A stretch of 64,000 nt of DNA from Rossellomorea marisflavi (GTDB lineage Bacteria > Bacillota > Bacilli > Bacillales > Bacillaceae_B): positions 4,471,001 to 4,535,000 of the forward strand of contig CP033051.1 in NCBI GenBank assembly GCA_003667865.1. The letters run 5' to 3'. The notes beneath the pieces were generated by a model that saw only the letters and a program-made list of their open reading frames with translations, ran no database searches and was not told where the DNA came from. Of this stretch, positions 37,736 to 46,884 are shown piece by piece. Position 1 is the stretch's first letter. The number at the start of each line of letters is the position of its first letter. The position numbers and the translations under genes are program-made.

Positions 37736-39022
37736 TTATGCAATAGTTTTGCTGTTTTCCACAAGAAATTCAACTGCTTTACGAACTTGTAAATCTGCTT
37801 TTAGATTATCTAATCCACCAAGTGCTTGCTTGATGTTATCAGCAGGCATGTTATATTGTGCAGCTAATTCTTCTACTTCTTTTTCTGCTTCTTCATCAGA
37901 AACTTCAATGTTCTCTGCTTTTGCGATTGCTTCAAGCGTTAAGTTTGTTAACACACGCTTTTTCGCATCCTCTTGCATTTGCCCACGAAGATCTTCTTCT
38001 GTTTGACCAGAGAATTGGAAGTAAAGTTCTAAGTTCATACCTTGCATTTGTAGACGTTGACCAAACTCATCCATCATGCGGTCAACTTCGTTTTTCACCA
38101 TTACTTCTGGTACTTCTACTTCTGCATTTTCAGCAGCTTTTTCTACTAGAGAATCACGTAGCTTTTGCTCTGCTTCATTTTTCTTAGATTCTTTAAGTCT
38201 ATTTTCAATTTTTTCTTTAAGTGCAGCAAGAGTTTCAACCTCTTCATCTACATCTTTTGCGAACTCATCATCAAGTTCTGGAAGTTCTTTTGTTTTAATT
38301 TCGTGTAATTTCACTTTGAATGTTGCTGGTTTACCAGCTAATTCAGCTGCATGGTATTCCTCTGGGAAAGAAACCTCAACTTCTTTCTCAGCTCCTGCTT
38401 CTAAACCAACTAATTGCTCTTCAAATCCAGGAATGAAAGAACCAGAACCAAGTTCTAAAGCGTAGTTCTCAGCTTTACCACCCTCGAATGCTTCACCATC
38501 AACAAAACCTTCGAAATCAATTGTTACAGTATCGCCTTCTGCTGTTTGTCCTTCTTCTTTCACAGCAAGCTCAGCATGACGTTCTTGTAGTGCTTTAATC
38601 TCAGCATCTACATCTTCAGCTGTAACTTCTGTTTCAACCTTTTCAACTTCTAATCCTTTGTAGTCTCCAAGCTTCACTTCAGGTTTCACTTGAACTGTTG
38701 CTTTGATGATTAGAGGTTGACCTTTTTCTAATTGTTCTACATCGATTTCTGGACGATCAATTGGTTCAATTCCAGCTTCCATAACCGCATTTGCATACGC
38801 TTCTGGTAGTAAGATGTCTAAAGCATCTTGGTAAAGTGCTTCAACACCAAATCGTTTTTCGAACATTCCTCTAGGCATTTTCCCTTTACGGAACCCAGGT
38901 ACGTTTACTTGTTTTACAACTTTGTTAAATGCAGCGTCAAGACCTTTATTGACAGTATCTGCATCTACTTCAATCGTAAGAACCCCTTGGTTCCCTTCTT
39001 GTTTTTCCCATTTTGCAGACAT
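37736..39022 (-). CDS. tig: trigger factor (ribosome-bound chaperone, PPIase)
   Basis: 428 residues, the normal length. It binds at the ribosomal exit tunnel through the signature [17 protein letters not shown] (about 42-58). The FKBP-type prolyl isomerase domain is central ([20 protein letters not shown], about 155-175), and the C-terminal chaperone arms are long helices. ATG 39022 was chosen because GGAGGG lies 6 nt upstream; the open frame continues 22 codons upstream without such a site. A clear sigma-A promoter precedes it. Confidence 0.98.
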   Translation of the reverse strand: MSAKWEKQEGNQGVLTIEVDADTVNKGLDAAFNKVVKQVNVPGFRKGKMPRGMFEKRFGVEALYQDALDILLPEAYANAVMEAGIEPIDRPEIDVEQLEKGQPLIIKATVQVKPEVKLGDYKGLEVEKVETEVTAEDVDAEIKALQERHAELAVKEEGQTAEGDTVTIDFEGFVDGEAFEGGKAENYALELGSGSFIPGFEEQLVGLEAGAEKEVEVSFPEEYHAAELAGKPATFKVKLHEIKTKELPELDDEFAKDVDEEVETLAALKEKIENRLKESKKNEAEQKLRDSLVEKAAENAEVEVPEVMVKNEVDRMMDEFGQRLQMQGMNLELYFQFSGQTEEDLRGQMQEDAKKRVLTNLTLEAIAKAENIEVSDEEAEKEVEELAAQYNMPADNIKQALGGLDNLKADLQVRKAVEFLVENSKTIA

Positions 39023-39149
39023 ACGTTTCCCTCCAACAATATATAATTGATAGTTTTTAGTTAACAAACTTTTTGGATAGTACTCCATTTCATTATGTAT
39101 TACTATCAGGTAAAAAACACTATATGTTTTTTTACTTTACAACCACTCC

Positions 39150-39177
39150 ATTATAACATACTAAAGGACTCTTTCAA
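39150..39177 (-). promoter_or_regulatory. sigma-A promoter of tig
   Basis: -35 TTGAAA (39172-39177), 16 bp, -10 TATAAT (39150-39155) with a TG one base ahead, on the minus strand. Confidence 0.75.
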
Positions 39178-39186
39178 GAAAAACAC

Positions 39187-40209
39187 TTAAATAGTAGGAG
39201 AAGATATTTCCTCAAGCCTAACAATTTTCTCTAGTAATTCTTGTACGTTTTCATTCTTTTCAAGACTTTCCTTTTCACCATGATCAATAGAATAGATTCC
39301 ATATAAAGTATGACCAAACAATTCATAAGCCTTTCCTATTTGCTCTGTCTCGCCTTCTAATTCAAAAGGATACATAACAAAACAATGCTGTTTAAAGCTC
39401 TCCATAATTTGTTGATACAGAGTTGGATTTTTATGTAATACGTGATCCTCTAAATACGATGATATACGAAGGAAGTAGGCTGTATCAAACACTCCAGCCA
39501 ATTCACTAGGATTGATTTCCCCTGTAAATCCAAATTTATTCATTTCAACCTTTTCGTTGATACCATGCTCGATTAAAACATTCAATATCATTGTTTGTAG
39601 GAAAGGATGAGATTCATTCTTTTGGAGTATATCATAAAACTCCTTTTTAAAAGGCTGGATATTGCGGTTCACTAGTTGTGCTAGGAATAAGGTTTGTTCC
39701 TCTAGTCCTTTTCCTGTCAGTACTAACGGAGGATTTTCGGTTGACACATCTATGTCCTGGTCCTGGTCTAGTTCCTTTACACGACCTCCTTTGAGGATCT
39801 TCTCACTAAAGCTCAATAGTTTTTTAAAATGATCCTCTTTTTCAAATGGAATCTCCTTCTCCTCGAAAAGAGCATGAATCGTGTCTATGACTTCCTTATG
39901 CTCACTAAGCTGTATGAGAATCATTAGATAGAGTTCTACGATTTCAAAGTATTCGCCTACTCCTTCTAAGAGAAGCTCTTTACATACAGTCTTTGCTTCC
40001 TTATATTGCTTATTCTCGTACAAGGAAAGAACTAGTGCACTTGAGATGTCAGGATTTGTTGGATCAATCTCATAAGCTTGTCTTAGAAGTCTTGACGCTT
40101 CATCATATTGCTTTTGTTCAAGAGCCGCGATTCCTTTTTCTAAGAGCCTATCCTTAAGGAAGGGAAAATAAACAATATTTTTATTCTCATTGTTTTTCTC
40201 TTTTGTCAT
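39187..40209 (-). CDS. ysoA: TPR-repeat protein YsoA
   Basis: 340 residues, soluble. Tetratricopeptide repeats are clear near the N-terminus (LEKGIAALEQKQYDEASRLLRQAYEIDPTNPD in parts: GIAALEQKQYDEAS, AYEIDPTNPD; next LVLSLYENKQYKEAKTVCKE). The rest is helical without a catalytic motif. Position next to tig matches ysoA of B. subtilis. The function is unknown; TPRs suggest a protein-binding role. Confidence 0.8.
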   Translation of the reverse strand: MTKEKNNENKNIVYFPFLKDRLLEKGIAALEQKQYDEASRLLRQAYEIDPTNPDISSALVLSLYENKQYKEAKTVCKELLLEGVGEYFEIVELYLMILIQLSEHKEVIDTIHALFEEKEIPFEKEDHFKKLLSFSEKILKGGRVKELDQDQDIDVSTENPPLVLTGKGLEEQTLFLAQLVNRNIQPFKKEFYDILQKNESHPFLQTMILNVLIEHGINEKVEMNKFGFTGEINPSELAGVFDTAYFLRISSYLEDHVLHKNPTLYQQIMESFKQHCFVMYPFELEGETEQIGKAYELFGHTLYGIYSIDHGEKESLEKNENVQELLEKIVRLEEISSPTI

Positions 40210-40262
40210 GAAAATACCGCCTATTTATTAGTTAGTTTCAGTGTAGCATTTATGATGGGTGT

Positions 40263-40412
40263 GCACAAAGGGGCCCGTTGCTATTTGCTCCAAGGACTTG
40301 CTTTCCATGGGCCGCGAGTAGCCTCCTCCATGGTACGTACTGTTCAGGTATGTACGGATCCGCGTCTCAACTTCCCTTAGGAATCAAGCACACTTTCGGT
40401 CAATGTAACTCA
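40263..40412. repeat. family A palindromic repeat, copy 5
   Basis: Left part ggcccgttgctatttgctcc..acttgctttccatggg, right part cccttaggaatcaagcacac. An inner inverted pair (ggtacgtactgttcag / aggtatgtacggatcc) resembles copy 2. It lies upstream of ysoA. Confidence 0.75.
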
Positions 40413-40517
40413 ATGGACAATACCCTATATTTTAGATTAGTTAAACACTCCAAAAAGTGAGCTAGAGAAGACTCACCGGGAATAGGTTAAGATAGTCAAC
40501 AAAATTCATATTAAAAA

Positions 40518-40702
40518 CACCGGACATTTATTCCGTTATTATTAGTAAAAACATTGATTATGAAGTTCTGGCGGACATTTGTTCCGTTATTTAATAAGAT
40601 TTGAACAAATTCACTACAATTTTAGTCAAATAGCGGAATAGATGTCCACATAACCATCAAAATGAAGGGTTTTTGTGAAAATAACGGAATAAATGTCCGC
40701 GC
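40518..40702. repeat. family B repeat (GGACAT four-arm element), locus 2
   Basis: Direct motifs cggacatttattccgttat (about 40522) and cggacatttgttccgttat (about 40573) are followed by inverted motifs agcggaatagatgtcc (about 40632) and aacggaataaatgtccg (about 40683). The spacing and order match locus 1. It lies between ysoA and tRNA-Arg. Confidence 0.78.
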
Positions 40703-40831
40703 GAAGAGATACGAATTTAAGTAGTGCCTGATCACCAGCTAGATATGTGCACCTTAAACAGGACAGCTTCGTTCATATGAACTGTGCTTTTTATGGAAAT
40801 AGAGGCGAGTATGCCTTACTTTTTTAAGTAT

Positions 40832-40859
40832 AAAAAAAGCTCACCAGTATGGTAAGCTT
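40832..40859 (-). terminator. terminator of tRNA-Arg
   Basis: Stem AAGCTCACC / GGTAAGCTT (one mismatch), loop agtat, T7 on the minus strand, 24 nt past the tRNA 3' end. Confidence 0.85.
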
Positions 40860-40882
40860 TAAAGGACTTTGTTATGTATTAA

Positions 40883-40959
<77 letters not shown>

Positions 40960-40999
40960 TTAAGAAAAAAATGTTACTTGTTTTTTAAGGACAATACTC

Positions 41000-41028
41000 A
41001 TTATATTCACATAACAATCAAAAGTCAA
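41000..41028 (-). promoter_or_regulatory. sigma-A promoter of tRNA-Arg
   Basis: -35 TTGACT (41023-41028), exactly 17 bp, -10 TATAAT (41000-41005) on the minus strand, about 40 nt before the mature 5' end. Confidence 0.85.
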
Positions 41029-41062
41029 CACATTTTCTACTTTTTTAGAAAAAGAATGAAGT

Positions 41063-41149
41063 AGGTTATCTGAAAGAAAATCCCATCTCCTTTGACTAGT
41101 ATATACGATCATCAGATTAGAGTGAATAGTTCTTTCAGACAACCTTCAT
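41063..41149 (-). terminator. long hairpin after ysnB
   Basis: Arms GGTTATCTGAAAGAA and TTCTTTCAGACAACC pair with one mismatch around a loop of about 55 nt. A T-rich tail follows on the minus strand. It is probably the end of the rph-rdgB-ysnB operon. Confidence 0.55.
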
Positions 41150-41152
41150 CAT

Positions 41153-41668
41153 TTATTTCGCAAAAGGAAACTGAACATCACGGTCGGTAAGTTTTTTATG
41201 TTGATCATTATAGAATGCAACATCTATCGTAGCATTGTTGGTTTCTACAATTGCATAACTTTGTTCTTTGTGACCACGTGGTAATAAAATACTTCCTGGA
41301 TTTAAAAACAACGTTCCATCAATCATCTCAGCTCCGAGGACATGTGAATGTCCAAAGAATACGATGTTGGCATTATGTTCCTTTGCTTTGTATTGTAAGT
41401 TTAATAAAGACATCTTCACATTATATAGATGACCATGTGTCATAAAAATTCGGTGACCATCTATTTCTTCTAGTCGATCATTCGGATATCGAGAGTCAAA
41501 ATCGCAATTTCCTCTTACTGTGAGAAATGTTTTCATGATAGGATGGTCAAATTCCAGTTCAGAATCGCCACAATGAAAGATCGCATCAACCTTACCTTCA
41601 TATTCCTTTTTTATGCTCTCGATCTCTTCTATAGACCCGTGGCTATCACTAACAACTAAGACTTTCAT
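41153..41668 (-). CDS. ysnB: YfcE/MJ0936-type metallophosphoesterase
   Basis: 171 residues, complete. A small dimetal phosphodiesterase. All five metal-site blocks are present: VSDSHG (6-11), HCGDSE (about 33), RGNCD (about 53), THGH (about 76) and GHSH (about 104). The natural substrate is unknown. It is last in the rph-rdgB-ysnB gene order of B. subtilis, 42 nt from rdgB. Confidence 0.92.
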   Translation of the reverse strand: MKVLVVSDSHGSIEEIESIKKEYEGKVDAIFHCGDSELEFDHPIMKTFLTVRGNCDFDSRYPNDRLEEIDGHRIFMTHGHLYNVKMSLLNLQYKAKEHNANIVFFGHSHVLGAEMIDGTLFLNPGSILLPRGHKEQSYAIVETNNATIDVAFYNDQHKKLTDRDVQFPFAK

Positions 41669-41710
41669 TCTAACACCTTCTTTAATAAGGATCTGAAGCC
41701 TTTTCTAAAC

Positions 41711-42313
41711 CTATGAAAAGAATCCTTCAGCAAGCTCCTTTTTAAGCTTCTCTAGTGCATTGCCTCGATGGCTAATACGACTTTTTTGTTCTGGTTCTAG
41801 TTCTGCCATTGCTTTTCCATAAGACTCTACAAAGAATATCGGGTCGTATCCGAAGCCACCGTTCCCACGACGCTCTTCTAAGATAATGCCTTCGCATGTA
41901 CCTGCGAACGTCCTTGTTGGTTGATTTGGTCCTGATACAGCTAGCACACAATGGAATCGGGCAGTTCGTTTTTCTGCTGGTACTCCTTCTAGCTCAGTTA
42001 ATACTTTATCAATATTGGCTTCATCACTTTTTTCTGTACCAGCATAACGTGCAGAATACACACCAGGTCTCCCATCTAGTGCATCAATGGACAGCCCGGA
42101 ATCATCTGCGATCACAAGCTCATTTAGTTGTTTCGCTACTTCTTCGGCTTTCAAAATTGCGTTTTCCTCAAAAGTAGTACCTGTTTCGTCCACTTCAGGG
42201 ATATGTGGGAAGTCCTTTAATGTAAATACCTCATAGCCGAATGGTGCAAACATTTGTTGAAATTCCTTCGCTTTCCCTTGATTATTTGTTGCGATAATCA
42301 CTTTCTTATTCAT
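41711..42313 (-). CDS. rdgB: RdgB/HAM1 non-canonical purine NTP pyrophosphatase
   Basis: 200 residues. It hydrolyses XTP, ITP and dITP to the monophosphates and so keeps deaminated purines out of nucleic acids. Substrate loop [11 protein letters not shown] (7-17), [23 protein letters not shown] (in parts: [19 protein letters not shown]; about 68-90), and GFGYDPIF (about 150) are conserved. ATG 42313 is supported by GAGGG 5 nt upstream; the open frame extends ten codons further. B. subtilis calls it ysnA. Confidence 0.96.
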   Translation of the reverse strand: MNKKVIIATNNQGKAKEFQQMFAPFGYEVFTLKDFPHIPEVDETGTTFEENAILKAEEVAKQLNELVIADDSGLSIDALDGRPGVYSARYAGTEKSDEANIDKVLTELEGVPAEKRTARFHCVLAVSGPNQPTRTFAGTCEGIILEERRGNGGFGYDPIFFVESYGKAMAELEPEQKSRISHRGNALEKLKKELAEGFFS

Positions 42314-42326
42314 ATTTTCCCTCTTT

Positions 42327-43061
42327 CTATATGCGAGATGCAATATCTCCTAATGCTTCTTTTTGAATATCAAAAAGCTTCTTAATGCCTTCTTGACCAA
42401 GTGCTAATAATTCCTGTAGCTGACCAGCAGAAAATGTTGCTTCTTCTCCCGTTCCTTGCAGCTCAACAAATTCCTCTAATCCAGTCATAACAATATTCAT
42501 ATCCACTAATGCCTGACTATCCTCAATATAATTTAGATCTAGAACAACTTCCTCATTTGAAAGAATACCTACACTTGTTGCTGCTAGGTAGCTTTTTATC
42601 GGAAACTTTTTTAATTTTTTCTCATCTTGAAGTTTGGCTAATGCAATCGCCATTGCGACAAATGCTCCTGTTATGGAAGCAGTTCTTGTTCCTCCATCAG
42701 CTTGAATAACATCACAGTCAATCCAAATTGTTCGTTCTCCAATCATTTCTAAATCAACAACCGCTCGTAACGCTCTTCCAATCAATCGTTGAATTTCCAT
42801 TGTACGTCCAGTTATCTTCCCTTTTGAGGATTCACGAATATTTCGTTGTTCAGTCGCTCTTGGTAGCATGGCATATTCTGCTGTAATCCAGCCTTTCCCA
42901 CTATTTCGTAAGAATGGAGGCACTCGATCTTCTATACTCGCATTACAAATAACTTTTGTATCACCAACTGAAATTAGTACAGAACCTTCCGGATGCTTTA
43001 CATACCCTGTTTGAATTTCTATGGGTCTTAACTCAGCACGTTCTCTTCCATCTGCTCTCAT
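42327..43061 (-). CDS. rph: ribonuclease PH
   Basis: 244 residues. A phosphorolytic 3'-5' exoribonuclease that trims tRNA 3' ends. Landmarks: [16 protein letters not shown] at the start, [14 protein letters not shown], and [19 protein letters not shown] (about 115-133). It is first of the rph-rdgB-ysnB group; rdgB starts 13 nt later. AGGAGG is 8 nt upstream of ATG. Confidence 0.98.
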   Translation of the reverse strand: MRADGRERAELRPIEIQTGYVKHPEGSVLISVGDTKVICNASIEDRVPPFLRNSGKGWITAEYAMLPRATEQRNIRESSKGKITGRTMEIQRLIGRALRAVVDLEMIGERTIWIDCDVIQADGGTRTASITGAFVAMAIALAKLQDEKKLKKFPIKSYLAATSVGILSNEEVVLDLNYIEDSQALVDMNIVMTGLEEFVELQGTGEEATFSAGQLQELLALGQEGIKKLFDIQKEALGDIASRI

Positions 43062-43160
43062 TTATGTTACCTCCTATATCAAAATAAAACCTCGGTCGTA
43101 CACGTTATGTATGAAAAGAAGCTTCGTTAAATAAAGAGTGTGTAACTCAATACTTATCGA

Positions 43161-43197
43161 AAGAAAAAAGTAAGAGGCGGGCATATGCCAACCTCTT
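43161..43197 (-). terminator. gerM terminator
   Basis: AAGAGG / CCTCTT with inner GGCATATGCC, followed by a T-rich tract on the minus strand. Confidence 0.78.
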
Positions 43198-43233
43198 CGT
43201 CAACTCTATTATAGTATATCAAAATTGTTTAAA

Positions 43234-44310
43234 TTAAAAACTAATCGCATTAATATTTTTTGGTCTTGTAACAGGTTGAGTAATCTCTTCACCGTTGCCG
43301 TTTACGACAGTAGCTTCACCATTTACTTGAACAGACACACTATTAACACCTGCTTGTTCAGTAAGTGAAAGCACTAGTGAGTTTAACATATGTTCTGAAA
43401 TCATTTTTTCTTCAACGCTACCATAAACGGCTTCATTAAAGTTTAATGTTACAGCTCCATCCTTGATTGTCGGTTCCTCTAATAACTTCACTCCTGTAAA
43501 ATCACTTACAAGTGTTGAGGCATAACCAGGTCCTTCAATTAATTCATTTAATACTGTTGTAATTTGGTTTTCACCTTCATCTGCAACACGCTTTGTTACT
43601 GGAACATAGTAAGTTGAGTCACCGTTCTGTGCTACATAATATACCGTTACTGGCTTCGTATTCGTAATGTCTAGTACACCAGATGCATCATAGTTGATTC
43701 CCATCGTTCTAGAAAGTCCGTCTTCACTAATAGGTGTTCCGTTTACTGGCATTTCTGTTAAGTCATAGCCATTGACGCGTAATTGTACTTTATCAATGCT
43801 ATCAAATTGAGTTAAGGTCCAAGTTACAGACTGTAGAATTTTTTGTTCATCAGCAGGTTGATAGTTTGCAAATTCTTGAGAGAAATCTACAACCGCCGTA
43901 TTATCCTTCACATTAACTGTCATTTGTGTATCAGCTGGAATAACTGCTCTGAAGCCATTTGGTATAATATTTTGAGCAGGGCCATTTACAACTAAGTGTT
44001 CAAGTGCTTGCTTTGCAACACTTTCTGTATTAGGTAGTGGCAATGTTTGAGAAACAACATAACCATTTTCATCAATTAAATACAATTCTGTCATCACAGT
44101 TTTATCTGCTTCTTCATCCTGAGCCACTTCTTCTGTGGACGTTCCCTCACCTACAACGGTTTCTACAGTTTCACCTTCTTGTAAATAAGAAACATCCTCT
44201 GGTGGATCAATCTTTTCCTTTTCACCAAAACTTAAAAGTCCACAGCCTGAAAGATATACTGAAGATGCTAACACTGTTACTGCAATGGTTGTTTTTGTTT
44301 TTTTACTCAT
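43234..44310 (-). CDS. gerM: germination/sporulation lipoprotein GerM
   Basis: 358 residues. Lipoprotein signal with lipobox LSGC near residue 23. Two GerMN domains follow (about 75-200 and 225-340), each with a VDFSQEF / LNFNEAV strand. GerM is needed for normal sporulation and germination and sits in the intermembrane space of the developing spore by analogy with B. subtilis, where it interacts with the engulfment/channel machinery. AGGAGG is upstream of ATG. A possible sigma-E promoter is 33 nt upstream. Confidence 0.93.
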   Translation of the reverse strand: MSKKTKTTIAVTVLASSVYLSGCGLLSFGEKEKIDPPEDVSYLQEGETVETVVGEGTSTEEVAQDEEADKTVMTELYLIDENGYVVSQTLPLPNTESVAKQALEHLVVNGPAQNIIPNGFRAVIPADTQMTVNVKDNTAVVDFSQEFANYQPADEQKILQSVTWTLTQFDSIDKVQLRVNGYDLTEMPVNGTPISEDGLSRTMGINYDASGVLDITNTKPVTVYYVAQNGDSTYYVPVTKRVADEGENQITTVLNELIEGPGYASTLVSDFTGVKLLEEPTIKDGAVTLNFNEAVYGSVEEKMISEHMLNSLVLSLTEQAGVNSVSVQVNGEATVVNGNGEEITQPVTRPKNINAISF

Positions 44311-44342
44311 TCCGTTACCTCCTAAAAGACAGTTTGTACTAC

Positions 44343-44372
44343 TATGTATACGAGCCCTTTCTCAAATTAGAC
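44343..44372 (-). promoter_or_regulatory. candidate sigma-E promoter of gerM
   Basis: On the minus strand GTCTAATT (-35-like) and TATACATA (-10-like, compare CATACAnT) are 13-14 bp apart. The fit is partial. It agrees with the mother-cell expression known for gerM. Confidence 0.4.
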
Positions 44373-44524
44373 CAATTCTCTATAAAAAATTTCAAAAACA
44401 TAAAACATTTAAAATGAAATTCGTATGAAACAAAGAGGTACCGGAGGGTTTGAGCTCCAAAAACTCAGTCCATTTATTGCAGGCATAATCACATATTTAT
44501 ATAAATCTACCACTCTTGGATAAA

Positions 44525-44575
44525 AACAAAAAAGCATTCATCGTAAGACAAAAAATGCCTTACAAATGAATGCTT
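44525..44575 (-). terminator. racE terminator
   Basis: Outer stem AAGCATTCAT / ATGAATGCTT and inner GTAAG/CTTAC, followed by T6 on the minus strand. The 5' arm overlaps the last racE codons. Confidence 0.83.
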
Positions 44576-45354
44576 TCAATATCAATTTTCTCTAATTGCA
44601 GCCACTTAAGAGCAATTCGGGAAAAGATTGTTGAAGAACCTGTGGTGAAAAATCTGTGCTCTGGTATGTCTGTTTGTTTATTGTACAGATTTCGAAAATG
44701 GAGAATCGTACTAACTTCACGAGCCGTTTCGTCTCCAGAGTTAATGATCTCAACATGCTCCCCTAGATAGCTTTGAATTTTCGGCTGAAGAAGTGGGTAA
44801 TGAGTACAACCTAATATTAACGTATCAATATCAGAGTCCTTAAGTCCCGCTAATGTCTCTTCTACTACTTTAGTCGCTGTCTGGCCTTCATATTCTCCGC
44901 TTTCTACAATTGGAACGAATTTCGGACACGCTAACGATGATACCTCCACCTTTTGATGAATGGAACGCAATGCATAATCATAGGCTTCGCTTTTAATCGT
45001 ACCAACTGTCCCAAGTACACCAATCTTATTATTTTTTGTTTGTTTAATTGCAGATCTTGCTCCTGGGTCAATTACACCTATCACTGGGATATCTAGCTCA
45101 TTCTGGATCTCATTTAGAACAACAGCTGTCGCAGTGTTACATGCAATAACAAGCATTTTAATGTTGTATTGCTGGAGATATCTAGTTAGCTCCCAAGTGA
45201 ATGCTTTTACTTCATCTGCTTGCCGTGGACCATACGGACAGCGAGCCGTATCACCTAAATAATAAATGGTTTCTCTTGGCAACTGTCTCATAATCTCTCT
45301 GGCAACAGTTAAACCACCTACGCCTGAATCAATGATTCCAATCGGTAAGTTCAC
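44560..45354 (-). CDS. racE: glutamate racemase
   Basis: 264 residues. It makes D-glutamate for peptidoglycan, using two cysteines. First Cys in [11 protein letters not shown] (about 74), second in [11 protein letters not shown] (about 185). N-terminus [17 protein letters not shown] is typical. The GTG start has GAGGGG 5 nt upstream. It follows ysmB by 9 nt, as in B. subtilis (ysmB-racE), so the two form an operon. Confidence 0.97.
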   Translation of the reverse strand: MNLPIGIIDSGVGGLTVAREIMRQLPRETIYYLGDTARCPYGPRQADEVKAFTWELTRYLQQYNIKMLVIACNTATAVVLNEIQNELDIPVIGVIDPGARSAIKQTKNNKIGVLGTVGTIKSEAYDYALRSIHQKVEVSSLACPKFVPIVESGEYEGQTATKVVEETLAGLKDSDIDTLILGCTHYPLLQPKIQSYLGEHVEIINSGDETAREVSTILHFRNLYNKQTDIPEHRFFTTGSSTIFSRIALKWLQLEKIDIESIHL

Positions 45355-45363
45355 ATTTTCCCC

Positions 45364-45822
45364 TCATTCTGTAGTCATTTCTCGATGTAGCTTCGAAAGG
45401 CTATTTTGAAGCAATATAATCTCCTCTTCTGAAAAGTTTACGAGAACATCCTGAAGATATTCCTGTCTTTTGTTTATTACTTCTTCGATGATACGTTCTC
45501 CCTCTGCTAATAAGTGAATTCGAACAACTCTTCGATCATTCTCATCCTTTACACGCTCTACCAGCTTTGTCTTTTCCATTCGATCGACAAGATCTGTTGT
45601 TGTACTGCATGCTAAATACATTTTGTTGGATAGTTCTCCAATGGTCATATCTCCACCCTCATAAAGCCACTGTAGGGCTACAAACTGTGGTGGGGTAATT
45701 GTATATTGACTTAGTATTTCGCGACCTTTTTGCTTGGTGATAGAAGCTATGTAGCGCAGGTCCTTTTCTATAGTTGCAAAGGTTTCTCTATTAATTTGTC
45801 TATTAGTGCTAGCTTGGTTCAT
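45364..45822 (-). CDS. ysmB: MarR-family transcriptional regulator YsmB
   Basis: 152 residues, a normal MarR dimer subunit. The winged helix spans about 45-125 (ITPPQFVALQWLYEGGDMTIGELSNKMYLACSTTTDLV in parts: TIGELSNKMYLACSTTTDLV), with the wing DENDRRVVRI. A ligand is not known. ATG 45822 was preferred because AAGGAG lies 8 nt upstream; GTG 45831 overlaps that site. It is upstream of racE in the same operon. Confidence 0.9.
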   Translation of the reverse strand: MNQASTNRQINRETFATIEKDLRYIASITKQKGREILSQYTITPPQFVALQWLYEGGDMTIGELSNKMYLACSTTTDLVDRMEKTKLVERVKDENDRRVVRIHLLAEGERIIEEVINKRQEYLQDVLVNFSEEEIILLQNSLSKLHREMTTE

Positions 45823-45926
45823 TTTGGTCACTCCTTAAAAGACACTTCTTATATGCATTTTCACCTAGTTTCACTAAAATTTCAAGGAGGATTTATTATC
45901 CAACCCACACTGTGCTGAAATTTAAA

Positions 45927-45975
45927 GAGACTAACTCTAGTAATTTGCATATGCAAACTTCTCTGAGTTAGCCTC
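45927..45975 (-). terminator. gerE terminator
   Basis: GAGACTAACTC / GAGTTAGCCTC with an inner TTTGCATATGCAAA palindrome; T-rich on the minus strand. Confidence 0.75.
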
Positions 45976-45983
45976 TAATGTTT

Positions 45984-46208
45984 TTAAAGCTTGAGTTCCC
46001 CCATGCGAAGAAGCTCCACGACAGCTTGAGAACGCCCCTTCACTCCAAGCTTTTGCATGGCGTTGGAAATATGATTTCGAACTGTTTTCTCGCTAATAAA
46101 TAGTTCACTAGCAATCTCTTTCGTCGTTTTATCTTGAACTAACAGTTCGAATACTTCTTTTTCTCTTTTGGTAAGCAACGGTTTGTGTGTAAAATCATTG
46201 TCCTTCAA
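45984..46208 (-). CDS. gerE: GerE, late mother-cell transcription factor
   Basis: 74 residues, a stand-alone LuxR/FixJ-type helix-turn-helix. GerE activates and represses late sigma-K coat genes. The HTH TTKEIASELFISEKTVRNHI (about 28-47) is followed by KLGVKGRSQAVVELLRMGEL. TTG start with AAGGAGGG 9 nt upstream. It is almost identical in layout to the B. subtilis protein and is flanked by the same genes (ysmB and ysmA). Confidence 0.97.
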   Translation of the reverse strand: MKDNDFTHKPLLTKREKEVFELLVQDKTTKEIASELFISEKTVRNHISNAMQKLGVKGRSQAVVELLRMGELKL

Positions 46209-46276
46209 TTATGATAACCCTCCTTGCCTTCGCCAGCTTTAAACCGCGGGGATGGGTATATTGTTGGTCGTCACGA

Positions 46277-46305
46277 TATCATATGTGATATTCAGGCTTA
46301 GAGTG
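46277..46305 (-). promoter_or_regulatory. sigma-K-type promoter of gerE
   Basis: On the minus strand CATATGATA fits the sigma-K -10 (CATAnnnTA). An AC (-35, in CACT) lies 17 nt upstream. The predicted start is about 60 nt ahead of gerE. This agrees with sigma-K control of gerE in B. subtilis. Confidence 0.6.
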
Positions 46306-46356
46306 ACTTGAGGAGGCGTCATTTTTGAAAAATAGGCTGCATTTTAAAGAACATCA

Positions 46357-46827
46357 TCAGGCCAAGTGGTATGAAGTGACTTCTTCATCTAATCTAGCTT
46401 TCATTGCTTCTGACCACGCTACTCCCTTACCTGTCTTCTTTGAAATTTGTACAATGGTTCCTCTACCTACAAAACAAACGTGTTGTTTTGAGTCAAGGGC
46501 CATATAATGTAGATCAATAGACGATGTACCAACTTTTTTCACCTTAACATAGACCTTGATTTCTTCATCGAAAAATACCTGTTTGATAAAATCACATTGC
46601 AAGTCAGCAACAACAGGAATTGTCTCATGTTCAGGCTTTACCCAATCTTCCATAAACCCGATGTATTTTAAAAATTCAATTCTCGCTTCTTCAAAGTACG
46701 TGAAGGGTACTGTGTTGTTCATATGTCCGTACATATCTGTTTCTGAGAAACGTACCTTGACGTTGTAGAAAAAGCGAAAATCATCTTTCCATTTGTTCAT
46801 ATCTTCAATGTATGTAATGTGCTTCAT
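46357..46827 (-). CDS. ysmA: hotdog-fold acyl-CoA thioesterase YsmA
   Basis: 156 residues. The 4HBT-type hotdog motif is clear: VRFSETDMYGHMNNTVPFTYFEEAR (in parts: VRFSETDMYGHMNN, FTYFEEAR; about 27-50). The Asp/His/Asn cluster is the usual active region of YbgC-like thioesterases. The substrate is not known. GGAG is 6 nt before ATG. Position beside gerE and sdhB is the same as in B. subtilis. Confidence 0.88.
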   Translation of the reverse strand: MKHITYIEDMNKWKDDFRFFYNVKVRFSETDMYGHMNNTVPFTYFEEARIEFLKYIGFMEDWVKPEHETIPVVADLQCDFIKQVFFDEEIKVYVKVKKVGTSSIDLHYMALDSKQHVCFVGRGTIVQISKKTGKGVAWSEAMKARLDEEVTSYHLA

Positions 46828-46884
46828 ATTTGCTCCTTTTTGGTGCGTTTTTGTTGGTTTCTAGTTTTATAAGGCTTGCAAAAG

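Noticed and set aside
38076-38465. 129-residue Ser-rich frame antisense to tig
   Set aside because: Serine-rich translation is typical of the reverse of Glu-rich coding; shadow.
39023-39088. 22-residue N-terminal extension of trigger factor
   Set aside because: The GGAGGG ribosome site and the conserved protein start both fit ATG 39022.
46325-46507. 60-residue plus-strand frame with a nearby GAGGAGG
   Set aside because: Most of it is antisense to the ysmA 3' end, the protein has no recognisable features and the ribosome site is probably chance near the gerE promoter.
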